In this document: positions 7,733 through 17,092 of the stretch, piece after piece
Layout: each line of letters starts with the position of its first letter
Position numbering within the stretch: the first letter of the stretch is position 1
Assembly (NCBI GenBank): GCA_009711825.1
Contig: VEMY01000068.1
Span: forward strand, 1 to 38,540
Source of the DNA: Bacillota bacterium
GTDB taxonomy: Bacteria > Bacillota > Proteinivoracia > UBA4975 > VEMY01
Direction: 5' to 3'
DNA length: 38,540 nucleotides
Position numbers and translations under genes: made by a program
The notes under the pieces: generated by a model
What the model saw: only the letters and a program-made list of their open reading frames with translations
Databases searched by the model: none
Told to the model about the DNA's origin: nothing

Positions 7733-9387
7733 TTAGCTTCGCCTCCCTGTTCTTTTTTCTCATTGCGTAGGTTATGCATAGCTGCTAAGCTGGCATAGAT
7801 CAGCATCGTGTCCCGTATCTCCGCGACGTTTTCTTTGTTTACCGACGACAAAATATTTTCCACCCGGCTCTCCTTGGGAGCCCATACATCCTCGCCGCCG
7901 AACTTTTTGGTGGTAGCGGCAATCTTGTGCATTTTGAGGAATGCATCCTTAAGTACTCGACGTAAAGTTGTCTCGTCGTGGGCATTATTGATGCTAGTCA
8001 TTAGACCAACGTCAGAAGCAAATACCCGCCCGATTATACCGGACACAGTCCTTACATCTTCCAGCAATTGTTTTTCCAACACATTATCCACCTCCAGGGC
8101 ATAATCAAAGAATGGTCGGGCAAAACCCGTCGCAAGGGGCCTTCCCTCTTTATACAGGTCAAACAATGCTGTCGAGACGTGGCGCCAGTTTCTGCTCACC
8201 AGACCCTCACTGAACAATTCACGACTTCTGCGGTTGCCTGCAGACATAAACCGCAGTAAATGACGATACAAGTCTCCTTCCTTCCCATCCCCGTACTGAA
8301 GCGACTCCACCAACTTGAACAGACGGCTGTTCACTTGTAGAAAGTTGAAATGGGCGAAAATTACGTTGGTCCCCTTGCTGTACCGATAAACAACCCAACG
8401 CCCGACCTTTGTTTGCTTCGCCGGCTCGAGACCAAAATCCCAATCTTCCAATCCCGTTTCCTCGTGATACGTATAACGGTGACGCAAATTCCAGTAGACG
8501 CCGATAAGCGAAGTGTAGAGATCAGCGTCCCCACCAGGCAGCTCCCGAATGTTGGTCCGGTAACTTAGAAGCAAAGGGGAAGCCATATCAAGACTGTTGT
8601 TGCGAATTAAATGTCGCACTTCAGCTAATAGGGTCAGGTCATCCACCTGAGGCACCAATAAATGCGTCCGCCCCTCAACGAAATAGGGCAAATCTGCACA
8701 AGCAGCTGCAAAGGTGTTAAGCAAGTTGCAAGTGGGGCACATTGATGCTACGACCACAGAACCCCGGTGGCCACGCACCACGTTGTTATGATGCTGATTA
8801 TAGAACGGGTTTTTGTTCTGACGCATCTCATACTCCACTGCCGCCTCCCTGCCACATAAGCTGCAAGGCTTGTCCCCGCCGGACCGCCACTGGTCAAAAA
8901 ACGCTCGTACATCCTCATCCACTGCCTTACCTAGCTTCTCCCAGTCCTTCTTTATGCCCGGATAGTTGCGCTTCAATGATGCCGTCACTTTTGCTCCTGG
9001 TTTTATTTTTGGCACCCGTAAATCCTCGGCATCGACGTTTTTGCGTTGTCGTTTTGCCTCAAAATGACGCAGACGCTCCACTGCATATTGCCGTTCCTTG
9101 TCGCTTAACTTCCACTCCTGGCCTGGGTCCAAAAATCCTGTTTCCAACCTTTTTGCTCCGTAACCCAACAACTTAACTTCAAGTGGACGCAAAACACAGC
9201 GATTTAGCTGCTCGACCAGGTAGTTCCGCAGCAAGTTTGAAGCAACTTCAACGTTGGTAACAGAAAGCCTCAACATACCACTCTCCAACTCCCCGTCAAG
9301 TTCAGGGTTATCCTCAGCGACTTGAGCGAGAGCAACTAAACCCCAGTCCATCCAAGGATCTCCGGTACGAGTAATGACTATCTCCAT
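7729..9387 (-). CDS. cas8b1: Cascade large subunit Cas8b1 (Cst1, CXXC-CXXC)
   Basis: This large subunit recognises the PAM and recruits Cas3. The 552-residue protein carries the paired zinc motif that names the Cst1 family: CSLC at 175-178 and CPTC at 217-220, separated by a His-rich segment. The N-terminus (MEIVITRTGDPWMDWG) is also typical. The ATG at 9387 is chosen because an ideal GGAGGTG lies six bases upstream; reading further upstream would run through the promoter and operator. It is the first gene of the second cas transcription unit, with cas7 following by a four-base overlap. The family identity fixes the locus as subtype I-B of the Tneap kind. Confidence 0.95.
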   Translation of the reverse strand: MEIVITRTGDPWMDWGLVALAQVAEDNPELDGELESGMLRLSVTNVEVASNLLRNYLVEQLNRCVLRPLEVKLLGYGAKRLETGFLDPGQEWKLSDKERQYAVERLRHFEAKRQRKNVDAEDLRVPKIKPGAKVTASLKRNYPGIKKDWEKLGKAVDEDVRAFFDQWRSGGDKPCSLCGREAAVEYEMRQNKNPFYNQHHNNVVRGHRGSVVVASMCPTCNLLNTFAAACADLPYFVEGRTHLLVPQVDDLTLLAEVRHLIRNNSLDMASPLLLSYRTNIRELPGGDADLYTSLIGVYWNLRHRYTYHEETGLEDWDFGLEPAKQTKVGRWVVYRYSKGTNVIFAHFNFLQVNSRLFKLVESLQYGDGKEGDLYRHLLRFMSAGNRRSRELFSEGLVSRNWRHVSTALFDLYKEGRPLATGFARPFFDYALEVDNVLEKQLLEDVRTVSGIIGRVFASDVGLMTSINNAHDETTLRRVLKDAFLKMHKIAATTKKFGGEDVWAPKESRVENILSSVNKENVAEIRDTMLIYASLAAMHNLRNEKKEQGGEAK

Positions 9388-9729
9388 CAATTCACCTCCC
9401 TGTAAAAGATGATTAAATTGATTATACAGAGTAGCAGTGACAAGTTGTGTCACGAGGATGTATTTTCTGAATTCTACAGCCTAAAAGTTTTTCCTGCAAA
9501 AAATGGAAAGAGCAAGTCGAATTGACTAGCTTTTTTTAATCTGGTTGCAATTTTAATTATGCCAATAGTAGCAAACTCTACGTAAAATAATTTCTCTATG
9601 GTCAGCAACTTCCGCTTGAAATACTGTCCAGTTTTTCGGAGTTCAGCTTATAGCCGTCAAAATCATAAAGCCCGAGCTCAACTGCCCTAACCATCAAATG
9701 CAACTGTCAAGAGCATTTGAGAACATTAT
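9388..9729. other. Intergenic gap between cas6 and cas8b1 (342 bp)
   Basis: This gap breaks an otherwise tightly packed operon. It contains the cas8b1 promoter/operator near 9421-9453 and, on the minus strand, one short ORF at 9602-9694 (ATG GTT AGG..., 30 codons, acidic, no signal peptide, no good ribosome binding site). The peptide does not match a family I recognise and may be a remnant of a lost gene or chance. The rest is AT-rich with no tRNA-like or terminator structure that I can see. Confidence 0.6.
9421..9453 (-). promoter_or_regulatory. Promoter and palindromic operator of the cas8b1-cas2 unit
   Basis: On the minus strand a consensus TATAAT (9426-9421) has only a weak -35 (CACAAC) 17 nt upstream. 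A perfect palindrome GTGACA-N5-TGTCAC (9437-9453) covers the -35 region and is centred about 31 bp before the predicted start of transcription. That position suits a repressor, or an activator that replaces the poor -35. The start codon of cas8b1 lies 34 nt downstream of the -10. The WYL regulator is the obvious candidate ligand, but this is inferred. Confidence 0.6.
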
Positions 9730-10497
9730 TTACTGCAAACTAGCCTCGCCCATACCCATGCCGGTCTTGTAACCAATGCCGGCAAAGGCAGCGTAATGAG
9801 CCAATGCAATTATTGTCTTTTTTACATCCGGTTCGATGTAGGGGGCAAAAGTATATTCCACACTGCCGGTAAAACCCAACTGGCCATATTTGCTGAACTT
9901 AATAAAGCTTGTCTCCAACTGATAGCGGCTGACCATAAGCCGTGTATCCAACTCCGGTAGATTCAAGCACTCCGGGGCACACCGGTTCCACCGTTCTTTA
10001 AGACTGTTAAAAACTAGCTGCGGCTCAGGAAAAAGCAACTGCTGGCCCTGACTGCGAAACGATGTAGGTGAACTGAAACGAATGGTCAGGTGTTTCGCTT
10101 CCCCGGGCCTTGTTTTCAATTTCTGATAATCACTTTCTAGCAATAGAGTCCATTTCAGCCAGCGACATGTGGCGCTGCCAAGACGCAGGTTGTGCTCGGG
10201 CCGAACCTGTTCCAACATTGGGATAAGAGCTTCCGACATTTCCCTGTTCAGAGCTGCAACAGTAAAGAAATATCTCTGCCCTGACTCTAAGTGAAATCTG
10301 CCCTTAGAGCGCTGTCCACTTCCTCGCAGAGGGGAAAGCGAAAAAGGGTTGCTGTCAGTGTCGTGGATTTTGGTGGCGACGGCGTTATTGGCCAACATGG
10401 CGAAGAAAAGTCCATGACATTCGGTGCCACCCAGTCCATAGACAAAGCCTGGCTCAAGGCACTCTAACTCTAACCGATATTTTTTCAGAACACTCAT
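9730..10497 (-). CDS. cas6: pre-crRNA processing endonuclease Cas6
   Basis: Cas6 cuts the long array transcript within each repeat, 8 nt before the spacer. The 255-residue protein has the RAMP-superfamily layout and ends with the glycine-rich loop AGIGYKTGMGMGEA characteristic of Cas6. A second typical piece is the QLGFTGSVEYTF strand before it. The ATG at 10497 shares a base with the TGA of the WYL gene (TGATG), with GGGGGA nine bases upstream. It is therefore expressed from the WYL promoter, apart from the rest of Cascade. The catalytic histidine cannot be assigned with certainty. The matching repeat handle GTTGAAAG is seen in the array. Confidence 0.93.
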   Translation of the reverse strand: MSVLKKYRLELECLEPGFVYGLGGTECHGLFFAMLANNAVATKIHDTDSNPFSLSPLRGSGQRSKGRFHLESGQRYFFTVAALNREMSEALIPMLEQVRPEHNLRLGSATCRWLKWTLLLESDYQKLKTRPGEAKHLTIRFSSPTSFRSQGQQLLFPEPQLVFNSLKERWNRCAPECLNLPELDTRLMVSRYQLETSFIKFSKYGQLGFTGSVEYTFAPYIEPDVKKTIIALAHYAAFAGIGYKTGMGMGEASLQ

Positions 10498-11453
10498 CAG
10501 TACATATCCCCCATGGCCGCAATCTCGTTTCGCATCGCGTCCCGAAAATCCTGGGGAGACACGACCTCCACATTGGTTCCTTGGCTGAGCAACCACATTT
10601 TAATCCCGCCACCATATACCTCGGCCTCTACCATGTAGACATCGCCAGACTGACTGATAACGCGAGCAGTGGGCAGTCGGTCCAGTGTCGCCTCAAGGGC
10701 CGGTAGCTTAACCCGGATGCGGAGCGTCATTAAATCACCCTTTTGCATAAACTGGATGCGTTTACGGAACTCGCCTTCACTAAACCGTCCATACTGGGCG
10801 CGAAAGTGCCGATCAGTGACTGTATAGCCCTGAATGCGGTCCAGACGGTATACTGTGGGCACAGGGTAAGCTGTACCAACGATATTGGCAATCAGGTAGA
10901 AGTAATAATCGGAAAAAAGCAAGGCCACCGGCTCAATAATTCGCTGCACAGGCATGTTCTCGGTCGCCTTGGTATACGTCAGCTCAACCAACAGACTGCG
11001 CCTGATAGCGTCATTCAAGTCCCACAACGAACGTAGAAGCGCTTTGTCATGGCTAACTGGGGTATAGTGGTGCATTTCGTCCCCGATTGCCTCGCGGACA
11101 ACCTTCTCATCATCGGGGTCGCAAAGCCTGGTTAACTTATTTAGAAGCTTGATTTCCTCCTTATTAAGCGATCTGCTGGCAAGCATGATCTTGGCAATGG
11201 CCAGAATTTCCTCCATGCTCAGCCAAATCTCCATGTCGCGTGGCAGAGCATAGGTGCCCTTGGCACGATCAAACTCTAGCTCTATTCCTGGTATTTCATC
11301 GGCTAGAAAACACTGTATTTCCTCGATATCGCGGTCGAATGTCCTGGTTGACCTGTTGCTGCTGTTGGCCTGTTGCTGCCTGCTGACGGCCTGGCCCCGG
11401 AGCAACTTATAGAATATCGAGAGTACCCGCTGCGCTTTTTCCTGCTTACTCAT
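10497..11453 (-). CDS. WYL-domain transcriptional regulator of the cas locus
   Basis: This 318-residue protein has an N-terminal DeoR-like winged helix (residues about 5-65), a WYL sensor domain from about 140 to 215 (IEPVALLFSDYYFYLIAN, then YRLDRI) and a C-terminal WCX extension. WYL regulators often sit in CRISPR and other defence loci and may sense nucleic-acid ligands. The ATG at 11453 has GGGGGTG seven bases upstream. It is the first gene of a two-gene unit with cas6, and its own extended -10 resembles that of the leader. It could repress or activate the cas8b1 promoter; the direction is not visible in the sequence. Confidence 0.92.
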   Translation of the reverse strand: MSKQEKAQRVLSIFYKLLRGQAVSRQQQANSSNRSTRTFDRDIEEIQCFLADEIPGIELEFDRAKGTYALPRDMEIWLSMEEILAIAKIMLASRSLNKEEIKLLNKLTRLCDPDDEKVVREAIGDEMHHYTPVSHDKALLRSLWDLNDAIRRSLLVELTYTKATENMPVQRIIEPVALLFSDYYFYLIANIVGTAYPVPTVYRLDRIQGYTVTDRHFRAQYGRFSEGEFRKRIQFMQKGDLMTLRIRVKLPALEATLDRLPTARVISQSGDVYMVEAEVYGGGIKMWLLSQGTNVEVVSPQDFRDAMRNEIAAMGDMY

Positions 11454-11479
11454 TATTTCACCCCCGTGCTTTCAGGGAA

Positions 11480-11508
11480 ATTATACCATACCCTTGTCCT
11501 ATTGCATA
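11480..11508 (-). promoter_or_regulatory. Promoter of the WYL-cas6 unit
   Basis: An extended -10 on the minus strand, TATGGTATAAT (hexamer at 11485-11480), lies 27 bp before the ATG of the regulator. The -35 (TATGCA, 11508-11503) is poor, as is usual when a TGn extension is present. It overlaps the divergent tetR promoter, so the two may compete for RNA polymerase. Confidence 0.55.
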
Positions 11509-11530
11509 CAATTGTGAACAGGCGTATACT
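11502..11530 (+). promoter_or_regulatory. Promoter of the tetR-efflux operon
   Basis: TTGCAT (11502-11507) and TATACT (11525-11530) are separated by exactly 17 nt. The predicted transcript starts near 11537, about 29 nt before the tetR ATG. The -35 overlaps that of the divergent WYL promoter. Half-sites such as TTGTGAACAGGCG and ATTGAACAGC nearby may be operator parts, but no clean palindrome is seen. Confidence 0.55.
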
Positions 11531-11565
11531 ATTGAACAGCACCAAAAATGAACGGGGGTTTACTT

Positions 11566-12183
11566 ATGGCCCAAGTCCTCAAGGATGAATATCGGCGGGC
11601 AATTATTGCTGCAGCTAAAAAGGAATTTTATGTCTATGGCCTGCAGGGCGCATCGATGCGCAATATCGCCAAGGCGGCTGAGATGAGTCCGGGTAATGTC
11701 TATCGCTACTTCAAAAATAAAGAGGCGCTGGCCCAGGAGATATTGGCCGGCACCCTGGAAAAACTGGAACAGACAATTAGTCCGCTGATCAAGACACAGC
11801 CCGAGGGGACTGAGGCGCGACTTGAACATTTTCAGGTCCGCATTGAACAAATGGCTGATCAGTTGGTGGAGGTTTTCATTGCGGATCAACAAGAATTCAT
11901 CATCCTTATGTATCACTCACACTACGCCGAACAGCTGATTTTGTGGTTCAAAAAAACCCTGACTGCGCTTGTAGACAATTGGTTCCCCGATTACGCTTCC
12001 AACCGCCAGGTGGAGCTACTTTGTCACATGCTCTCGGAGTCGATTATTGCCGGACTGACCCGAGGCTTTAAGGAATCCGTAAATTCGATGCAGCCTGCGG
12101 AAATTCGCTGGACGATTCGAACTTACTTACATTTATACACGCTGATGCTATCAGCCGGGGGGGACCATTATGAAAAAATATAA
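11566..12183 (+). CDS. TetR/AcrR family transcriptional regulator
   Basis: The N-terminal helix-turn-helix is clear: an AIIAAAKKEFYVYGLQGAS helix, then MRNIAKAAEMSPGNVYRYFKNKEAL in the recognition region (about residues 10-55). The remaining 150 residues form the helical ligand-binding domain. The ATG at 11566 is preferred over an in-frame ATG at 11548 because a GGGGG site lies seven bases before it. The gene overlaps the start of the membrane fusion protein gene by 14 bp, so it very likely controls the efflux operon it heads by responding to a pump substrate. The substrate is unknown. Confidence 0.93.
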   Translation: MAQVLKDEYRRAIIAAAKKEFYVYGLQGASMRNIAKAAEMSPGNVYRYFKNKEALAQEILAGTLEKLEQTISPLIKTQPEGTEARLEHFQVRIEQMADQLVEVFIADQQEFIILMYHSHYAEQLILWFKKTLTALVDNWFPDYASNRQVELLCHMLSESIIAGLTRGFKESVNSMQPAEIRWTIRTYLHLYTLMLSAGGDHYEKI

Positions 12184-13291
12184 GAAGTGGCTGATTGCCG
12201 GAGCAGTCCTGGCCGCCGTTATCGTCGTTGCTGTTGTATTTGTAAATGGAAAACCTGAGCCTGTTATCGAGCCCAAAGTAGCCCAGGTTAGAGTGCTGGC
12301 CATTAACAGCGCCATCAACGAGGAGTATGCCAAGTACATCGGCATCATCCAACCCCTGGAGTTACACCAGGCCACCTTTAGCACCATCGGCACAATAGAA
12401 GCGGTGCATGTCAAAGAAGGGCAACGGGTGAAAAAAGGGGATGTGCTGGCGACTCTGGAGACGGAATCGGCGCAAATATCCCTGAGTAATGCCCAAGAAT
12501 CGCTGGAGGCGGCACGTCACCAGCGAGCGGAAGCCTCCGCCCTGATGCGCGCAGAGGAATCTGCCTACCTGGATGTAAAGCGGAGAGCGAGCAGCTGATT
12601 ATTGACGCAAAAGAAGAGATGCTGGCCAGAGAAGTGCTCATGGAAGAGGCGGAAGCAGAGTTTGAGCAGTTGGCCGCGGAGCATGGGCCGGAAAGCGAGG
12701 AGGCGACCGAAGCCTACGCCGACTTTTTGGCTAAGCGGGTGGAATACGAGGTGGCTAAGGCCGCTTACGAGCGGGCAGAGAACAGCGGTGAGCCAGTGGA
12801 AGTGCAGATCGCCTACGCCCGCTACCAGGCCGCCAAGTCTGCCCATGACGCCGCCAACGTTCAATATAATATCGCGCGGAACAATTTGGACCTGGCCCGA
12901 GGAAACATCGAGCAAACAAAGCTGGTGGCGGCGCTGGACGGTACTGTGGTAAAGGTAGTCGCTGGGGCGGGCGACCTTGCCACCCCCCCCTGGCGCCGGT
13001 GGCGGTAGTGGCATCTCATACGGTGACAGCAGATATCGGGTTGTCCCAAGGTGATGTCAATTCAATCCAGACAGGGATGGAGGCAACAGTCACCGTTAAC
13101 CAAAAGGAATTCCAGGGGACGGTCATCGATGTGGCTCTGCTCCCCGATACAACCAGCCGCACATACCAAGCCCGCATCGCCATTGAGGAAGAGACCGGCC
13201 TGAACCTTGGTGAAACTGCGGCGGTGCAAATTAATACCGGTCCCAGAGAAGGGATCTGGCTCTCCTTACCGACAATCATGAATGACGGCGA
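12170..13291 (+). pseudogene. Broken RND-efflux membrane fusion protein (HlyD/AcrA-like)
   Basis: Three reading frames together encode one periplasmic adaptor. The ATG at 12170 has a G-rich site upstream and begins KKYKKWLIAGAVLAAV, a membrane anchor. A biotinyl-lipoyl half (HVKEGQRVKKGDVLATLE), a long alanine/glutamate-rich coiled-coil hairpin, the second lipoyl half (ALDGTVVKVVAGAGDLA) and the beta-barrel (QTGMEATVTV) follow. Frame is lost at about 12580 (AAG-CGG where AAG-GCG-GAG would restore it) and in the C8 run at 12983-12990 (C9 would restore it). Both are one-base losses. The protein then stops being adaptor-like at about 13290 (PTIMNDGE), roughly 70 residues short of a normal end, where the pump sequence begins in another frame. 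Confidence 0.85.
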
Positions 13292-16005
13292 GCGCTGGCC
13301 AGCGACATCCGCACCGACCTGGCCGATGTGCCCCAATTTATCCTCTCGTTGTCCAACGACCAGTACAGTCTCGACGATTTGGCCAGTTATGCCCTGGAAA
13401 TCCAGCAAGCAATTGAGAACGTGGATGGGGTCATCGGGGTAGACATCGATGGCAGCTTGACAAAACAGGTTGTTATCAACGTGGATATCGATGGCTTATA
13501 CTTATACCGGATATCCATGGAAACACTGGTTGCCCTCCTGCAGGCCCAGAATCTCAACATCCCCTCTGGTTCTATTGATTACGACGACAGCAGCATAAAT
13601 GTTAAAACCCCGGCGACCTTTGAGTCCCTACGGGATATCGAGAATATTGTCATCAGTGGCTCCGAGCAAGAAGTTGGGTTTGTGCGCCTGAGTGATGTGG
13701 CAACCGTCAGCATTGAACCCACCGACGATTACTATTTTCGCCACAACGACCAAAATGCCGTGCTTTTGACCGGGTATTTTGAGACCGACACCAACGCCGT
13801 CCTGATTGGCAGGGAGGTGCGCCAGGTAATTGAGGAGCAAAAACAATACCTGCCTCCGGATATCGTGTTTCATGAGTTGGTCTTTTCCCCCGAGGATATC
13901 GACCGCTCGATAAATAACTTCATTATTAATCTGCTGCAAAGCATCGGCCTGATTGTCGTCATCGTCATGATTGGTGTGCGCTTGCGCAACGCCCTGGTGG
14001 TTTCAATAGCGCTGCCCGTCTCAATTCTACTCTCCCTGATTTCTATGTATCTGCTGAATATCGAGTTCCACTTTATCTCCATCGCGGCACTAATTATTTC
14101 CCTGGGAATACTGGTGGATAATGCGATTGTTATCAGCGAGGCGATTCAGCAGCGTATAAACGCCGGCGAGGAAAACTCGCTGCGATTCAGGCGGCAGTTC
14201 AGGAAACGGCACGCCCGATATTTACTTCCACCCTGACGGCAATCATCGCCTTTGGCATCCTCTTGTTTGTTCCCGGAATTATCGGCAAAACAGTGGCCAC
14301 CATCCCGCTAGTGGTGATCGCAACCCTGCTGGCCTCTTATTTTGTGGCCATGTTAATCATTCCGGTATTTGCCTATATCTTCTTCAAGCCGGAATCTCAG
14401 CAACGGGTGGAGAAGGTTTCCCACTCACTACCGAAGCGGTTCTTCGAGACGTTGCTAAACTTTGGCCTCCAGTACCCCCGCCGGGTCATTGCCGGCGCCT
14501 TTGCCACTTTGCTAATCGCCGGGTTGCTCTTTGCCCAATTGGGCATGAGTTTCTTCCCCTACTCGGATAAGCCGATGATCTACATCAATGTGAACACCGA
14601 ATCTCTGAACCTGGCGAAAACCGGCGAAATCCATGACCAAGTCATGGAGGTGCTGGCGGAGTTCGAGGAGATAACCCATGTGGTGTCGGCAGTTGGGGCC
14701 GGCGTGCCCAAGTTTTTCATAACTGCACCGCTTGTTCCCCCCTCCCCGGACACGGCTCAGTTTGTGTTGCAATTGGATTACCGAAACAGTGAGTATCAGG
14801 ATAATGACGCGCTGGGCTTTGCGCTTCAGCAGGCAATGGATCAGCGCATCGTCGGCGCCCAGGTGGAGGTTAAGCACCTGGAGTATTCAATGCCCGCCGA
14901 TGCAAAGCTGGTATTTAATCTCAGCGGCCATGACCTGGATGACCTGATTGATGCCTCGCTCATCGTTCAGGAAGTGCTGGCGGAAATGCCCGGCACCATT
15001 CACGTGCGGGACAATTTCACCCCCAAGGAATACGAATATGTAGTGCGCATTGACGAAGATTACCTTGCCACCAGCGGAATATTAAAGTACAACATCGTCA
15101 AACAAATCAATACTGCTTTGATGGGCGCCACCCCCTCCAGTTACCGGGCCGGAGGCGCAGAGATGGATATTCTCGTGAAAGCAGATATCCGCTCCTTAGA
15201 TGATTTATACCGGCTGCCAATCCAATCTTCCGCCATCGATGCCTATATGCAGCTGAACCAATTGGCCTCAGTGGATATTCAGGCGAGACTGCCTTCAATC
15301 TACCGTCAGAACCGCCAACGGACAATCACTGTGCTCAGCGATGTTTTACCGGGCTACTCCCCTGCCAAACTGGAGTTGGATTTCCGGCGCCTGTACGGAG
15401 AGGAGATTTTGCCCGAAGGGGTGTCCATCGAGTATAGTGGCGAGTTGAAGAATATAACCGACCTGCTTTCCAACCTCGGCTATACGTCACTGGCAGCAAT
15501 TGGCCTAATCTACATGGTACTGCTGGTGCAGTTTAAGCGGTTCAGTAAACCCTGGATTATCCTGACCAGCATTCCACTCCCCCTGACCGGCGTGTTCCTC
15601 GGCCTGTTTATCTTCCAGATCGATATCCAGGCGATGGCACTATTTGGCGCCGTGAGTTTGTTTGGGATTGTCGTCAATAACGGTATCATCTTGACGGAGG
15701 TAATGGACGACGGAGTGCGGTCTGGACTAAGTGTGCAAGATGCCTGCCGTCGGGCTGTTGATATTCGCTACCGGCCAATCATGCTGACCGCCACAACCAC
15801 CTGCGCCGGCCTGGTGCCGCTGATTTTAGGCCGCGATCCGATGACCGCCCCCATGGCTCTGGTCCTCTTTTTCGGACTGATCATGTCCACCGTTCTGACA
15901 ATGGTGATTGTTCCTGTGCTATATTACTTGACTGTCCGGACAGGGGGACAGGTCCCTCGTCCGGCTGCAACTAACTCTGAATTGGTTATCCAGCGGGAAA
16001 TATGA
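13292..16005 (+). pseudogene. Broken RND-family efflux permease (AcrB-like)
   Basis: The inner-membrane pump of the same operon is recognisable over about 905 codons, from TDLADVPQFILSLS in the first porter domain to VIVPVLYYLTV in the last membrane helix. Conserved pieces include GILVDNAIVISEAI in the TM4 region and its pseudo-repeat FGIVVNNGIILTEV. The first 110-120 residues, including TM1, are missing: the reading begins at a fusion point with the adaptor gene near 13292. At 14182 one base is lost (CTG-CGA where CTG-GCG-ATT restores the frame), so the ORF fragments are 13328-14236 and 14263-16005. The last 20 residues run through a dispersed palindrome. A functional pump cannot be made from this sequence as read. 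Confidence 0.88.
15936..15964 (+). repeat. GGGGACAGGTCC palindrome, copy 1
   Basis: The arms CCGGAC and GTCCGG enclose GGGGGACAGGTCCC. It lies inside the last codons of the RND gene and reads as an inverted near-copy of the element at 17099, so the two flank the MoxR gene. Confidence 0.7.
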
Positions 16006-16042
16006 TAAAATCTGGATATCCGCTTAACGAGGGGGAGTTAGC

Positions 16043-16972
16043 TTGACGAAGATGCAACGAGTTCTGGATAATCTTAACCAGGTTCTAATAGATAAGGGGT
16101 CCGTGGTCGAGTTATTGTGCGTGGCACTGCTCTGCCAGGGACACGTCCTGTTGGAAGATGTGCCGGGTCTGGGCAAGACGATGCTGGTCAAGGGCCTCGC
16201 CCGCTCCCTGGGCGGCAAGTTCAGCCGTATCCAGTTCACCCCGGACCTCTTGCCCTCTGATGTAATTGGGGTGACGATTTACAACCAAAAGACCATGGAG
16301 TTTCTATACCGGCCCGGCCCGGTGATGGCAAATATCGTGCTTGCCGATGAAATCAACCGTACTTCGCCCAAGACCCAGTCCAGTCTGCTGGAAGCGATGG
16401 AAGAGCGGCAGCTGACGGTAGACGGCGAGACATGGTCCCTGCCCTCCCCGTTTATGGTGGTGGCAACCCAAAACCCGATTGAATACGAAGGCACCTTCCC
16501 ATTGCCGGAGGCTCAGCTGGACCGCTTCCTGCTGCGGCTGGAGATCGGTTACCCCGAGGAGCATACAGAAATGACAATTGTCCGCTCCCAAGAGGATGGC
16601 AGTCACCCGCTTACAGGTATCGGGCAAGTTATGGACACCGATGAGCTAATGACGGCTCAAAAGCTTGCGGGCAGTATCAAACTCAGTGACGGCCTGCTCC
16701 ACTATATTGTTGAGCTCTGCTCGGCGACCCGCAAACACCCCGCCCTCTACCTGGGGGTCAGCCCCCGGGGCTCACTGGCTCTCGCCCGCTCCGCCAAGGC
16801 CCTGGCTTGGCTCCGGGGCAGGGATTACGTGCTCCCCGATGACATCAAGGAAATGGCGATACCGACCCTCAGCCACCGGCTGATTCTTAACCCCGAAGAT
16901 AAACTGCAGGGACTCAGGCAACAGGATATTGTTGATGAGTTGGTTAACTCGATTTCTGTGCCAACGGAATAA
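16043..16972 (+). CDS. MoxR-family AAA+ ATPase
   Basis: MoxR ATPases act as chaperones that help insert cofactors or assemble complexes. The 309-residue protein shows Walker A PGLGKT at 41-46, Walker B IVLADEIN near 98-105, sensor 1 VVATQNPIEYEGTFPLPEAQLDRF (positions roughly 138-162) and an arginine-rich lid. The TTG at 16043 is the likely start because GGGGGAG lies five bases upstream; the next ATG is too far from that site. MoxR genes are normally followed by a DUF58 gene and a transglutaminase gene. Here the next gene is an unrelated one on the opposite strand, so this copy is an orphan. The family call is secure; the client is unknown. Confidence 0.93.
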   Translation: MTKMQRVLDNLNQVLIDKGSVVELLCVALLCQGHVLLEDVPGLGKTMLVKGLARSLGGKFSRIQFTPDLLPSDVIGVTIYNQKTMEFLYRPGPVMANIVLADEINRTSPKTQSSLLEAMEERQLTVDGETWSLPSPFMVVATQNPIEYEGTFPLPEAQLDRFLLRLEIGYPEEHTEMTIVRSQEDGSHPLTGIGQVMDTDELMTAQKLAGSIKLSDGLLHYIVELCSATRKHPALYLGVSPRGSLALARSAKALAWLRGRDYVLPDDIKEMAIPTLSHRLILNPEDKLQGLRQQDIVDELVNSISVPTE

Positions 16973-16976
16973 AAAT

Positions 16977-17007
16977 GGGCTGTTCCCTCAACTGACGGGA
17001 ACAGCCC
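16977..17007. terminator. Hairpin terminator between moxR and the DUF3810 gene
   Basis: Perfect 11-bp stem GGGCTGTTCCC / GGGAACAGCCC with a 9-nt loop. On the minus strand it is followed by ATTTTTATT, so it best serves leftward transcription from the DUF3810 gene. It may also slow rightward transcripts of moxR. Confidence 0.75.
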
Positions 17008-17092
17008 TTACTACTACAGAGCTACCCTGGGGCGGCTCTGTTATGGAAATGTGTAGATCTCACAGTTTGCGTACCTTCGCCAGTTGGTTCAC

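Noticed and set aside
12565-13014. Leftward ORF opposite the efflux adaptor
   Set aside because: It is a shadow of the adaptor's GC-rich coiled-coil region; composition is non-protein-like and the plus-strand frames match a known family.
15107-15325. Short leftward ORFs inside the RND gene
   Set aside because: No ribosome binding sites; the plus strand encodes conserved pump sequence throughout.
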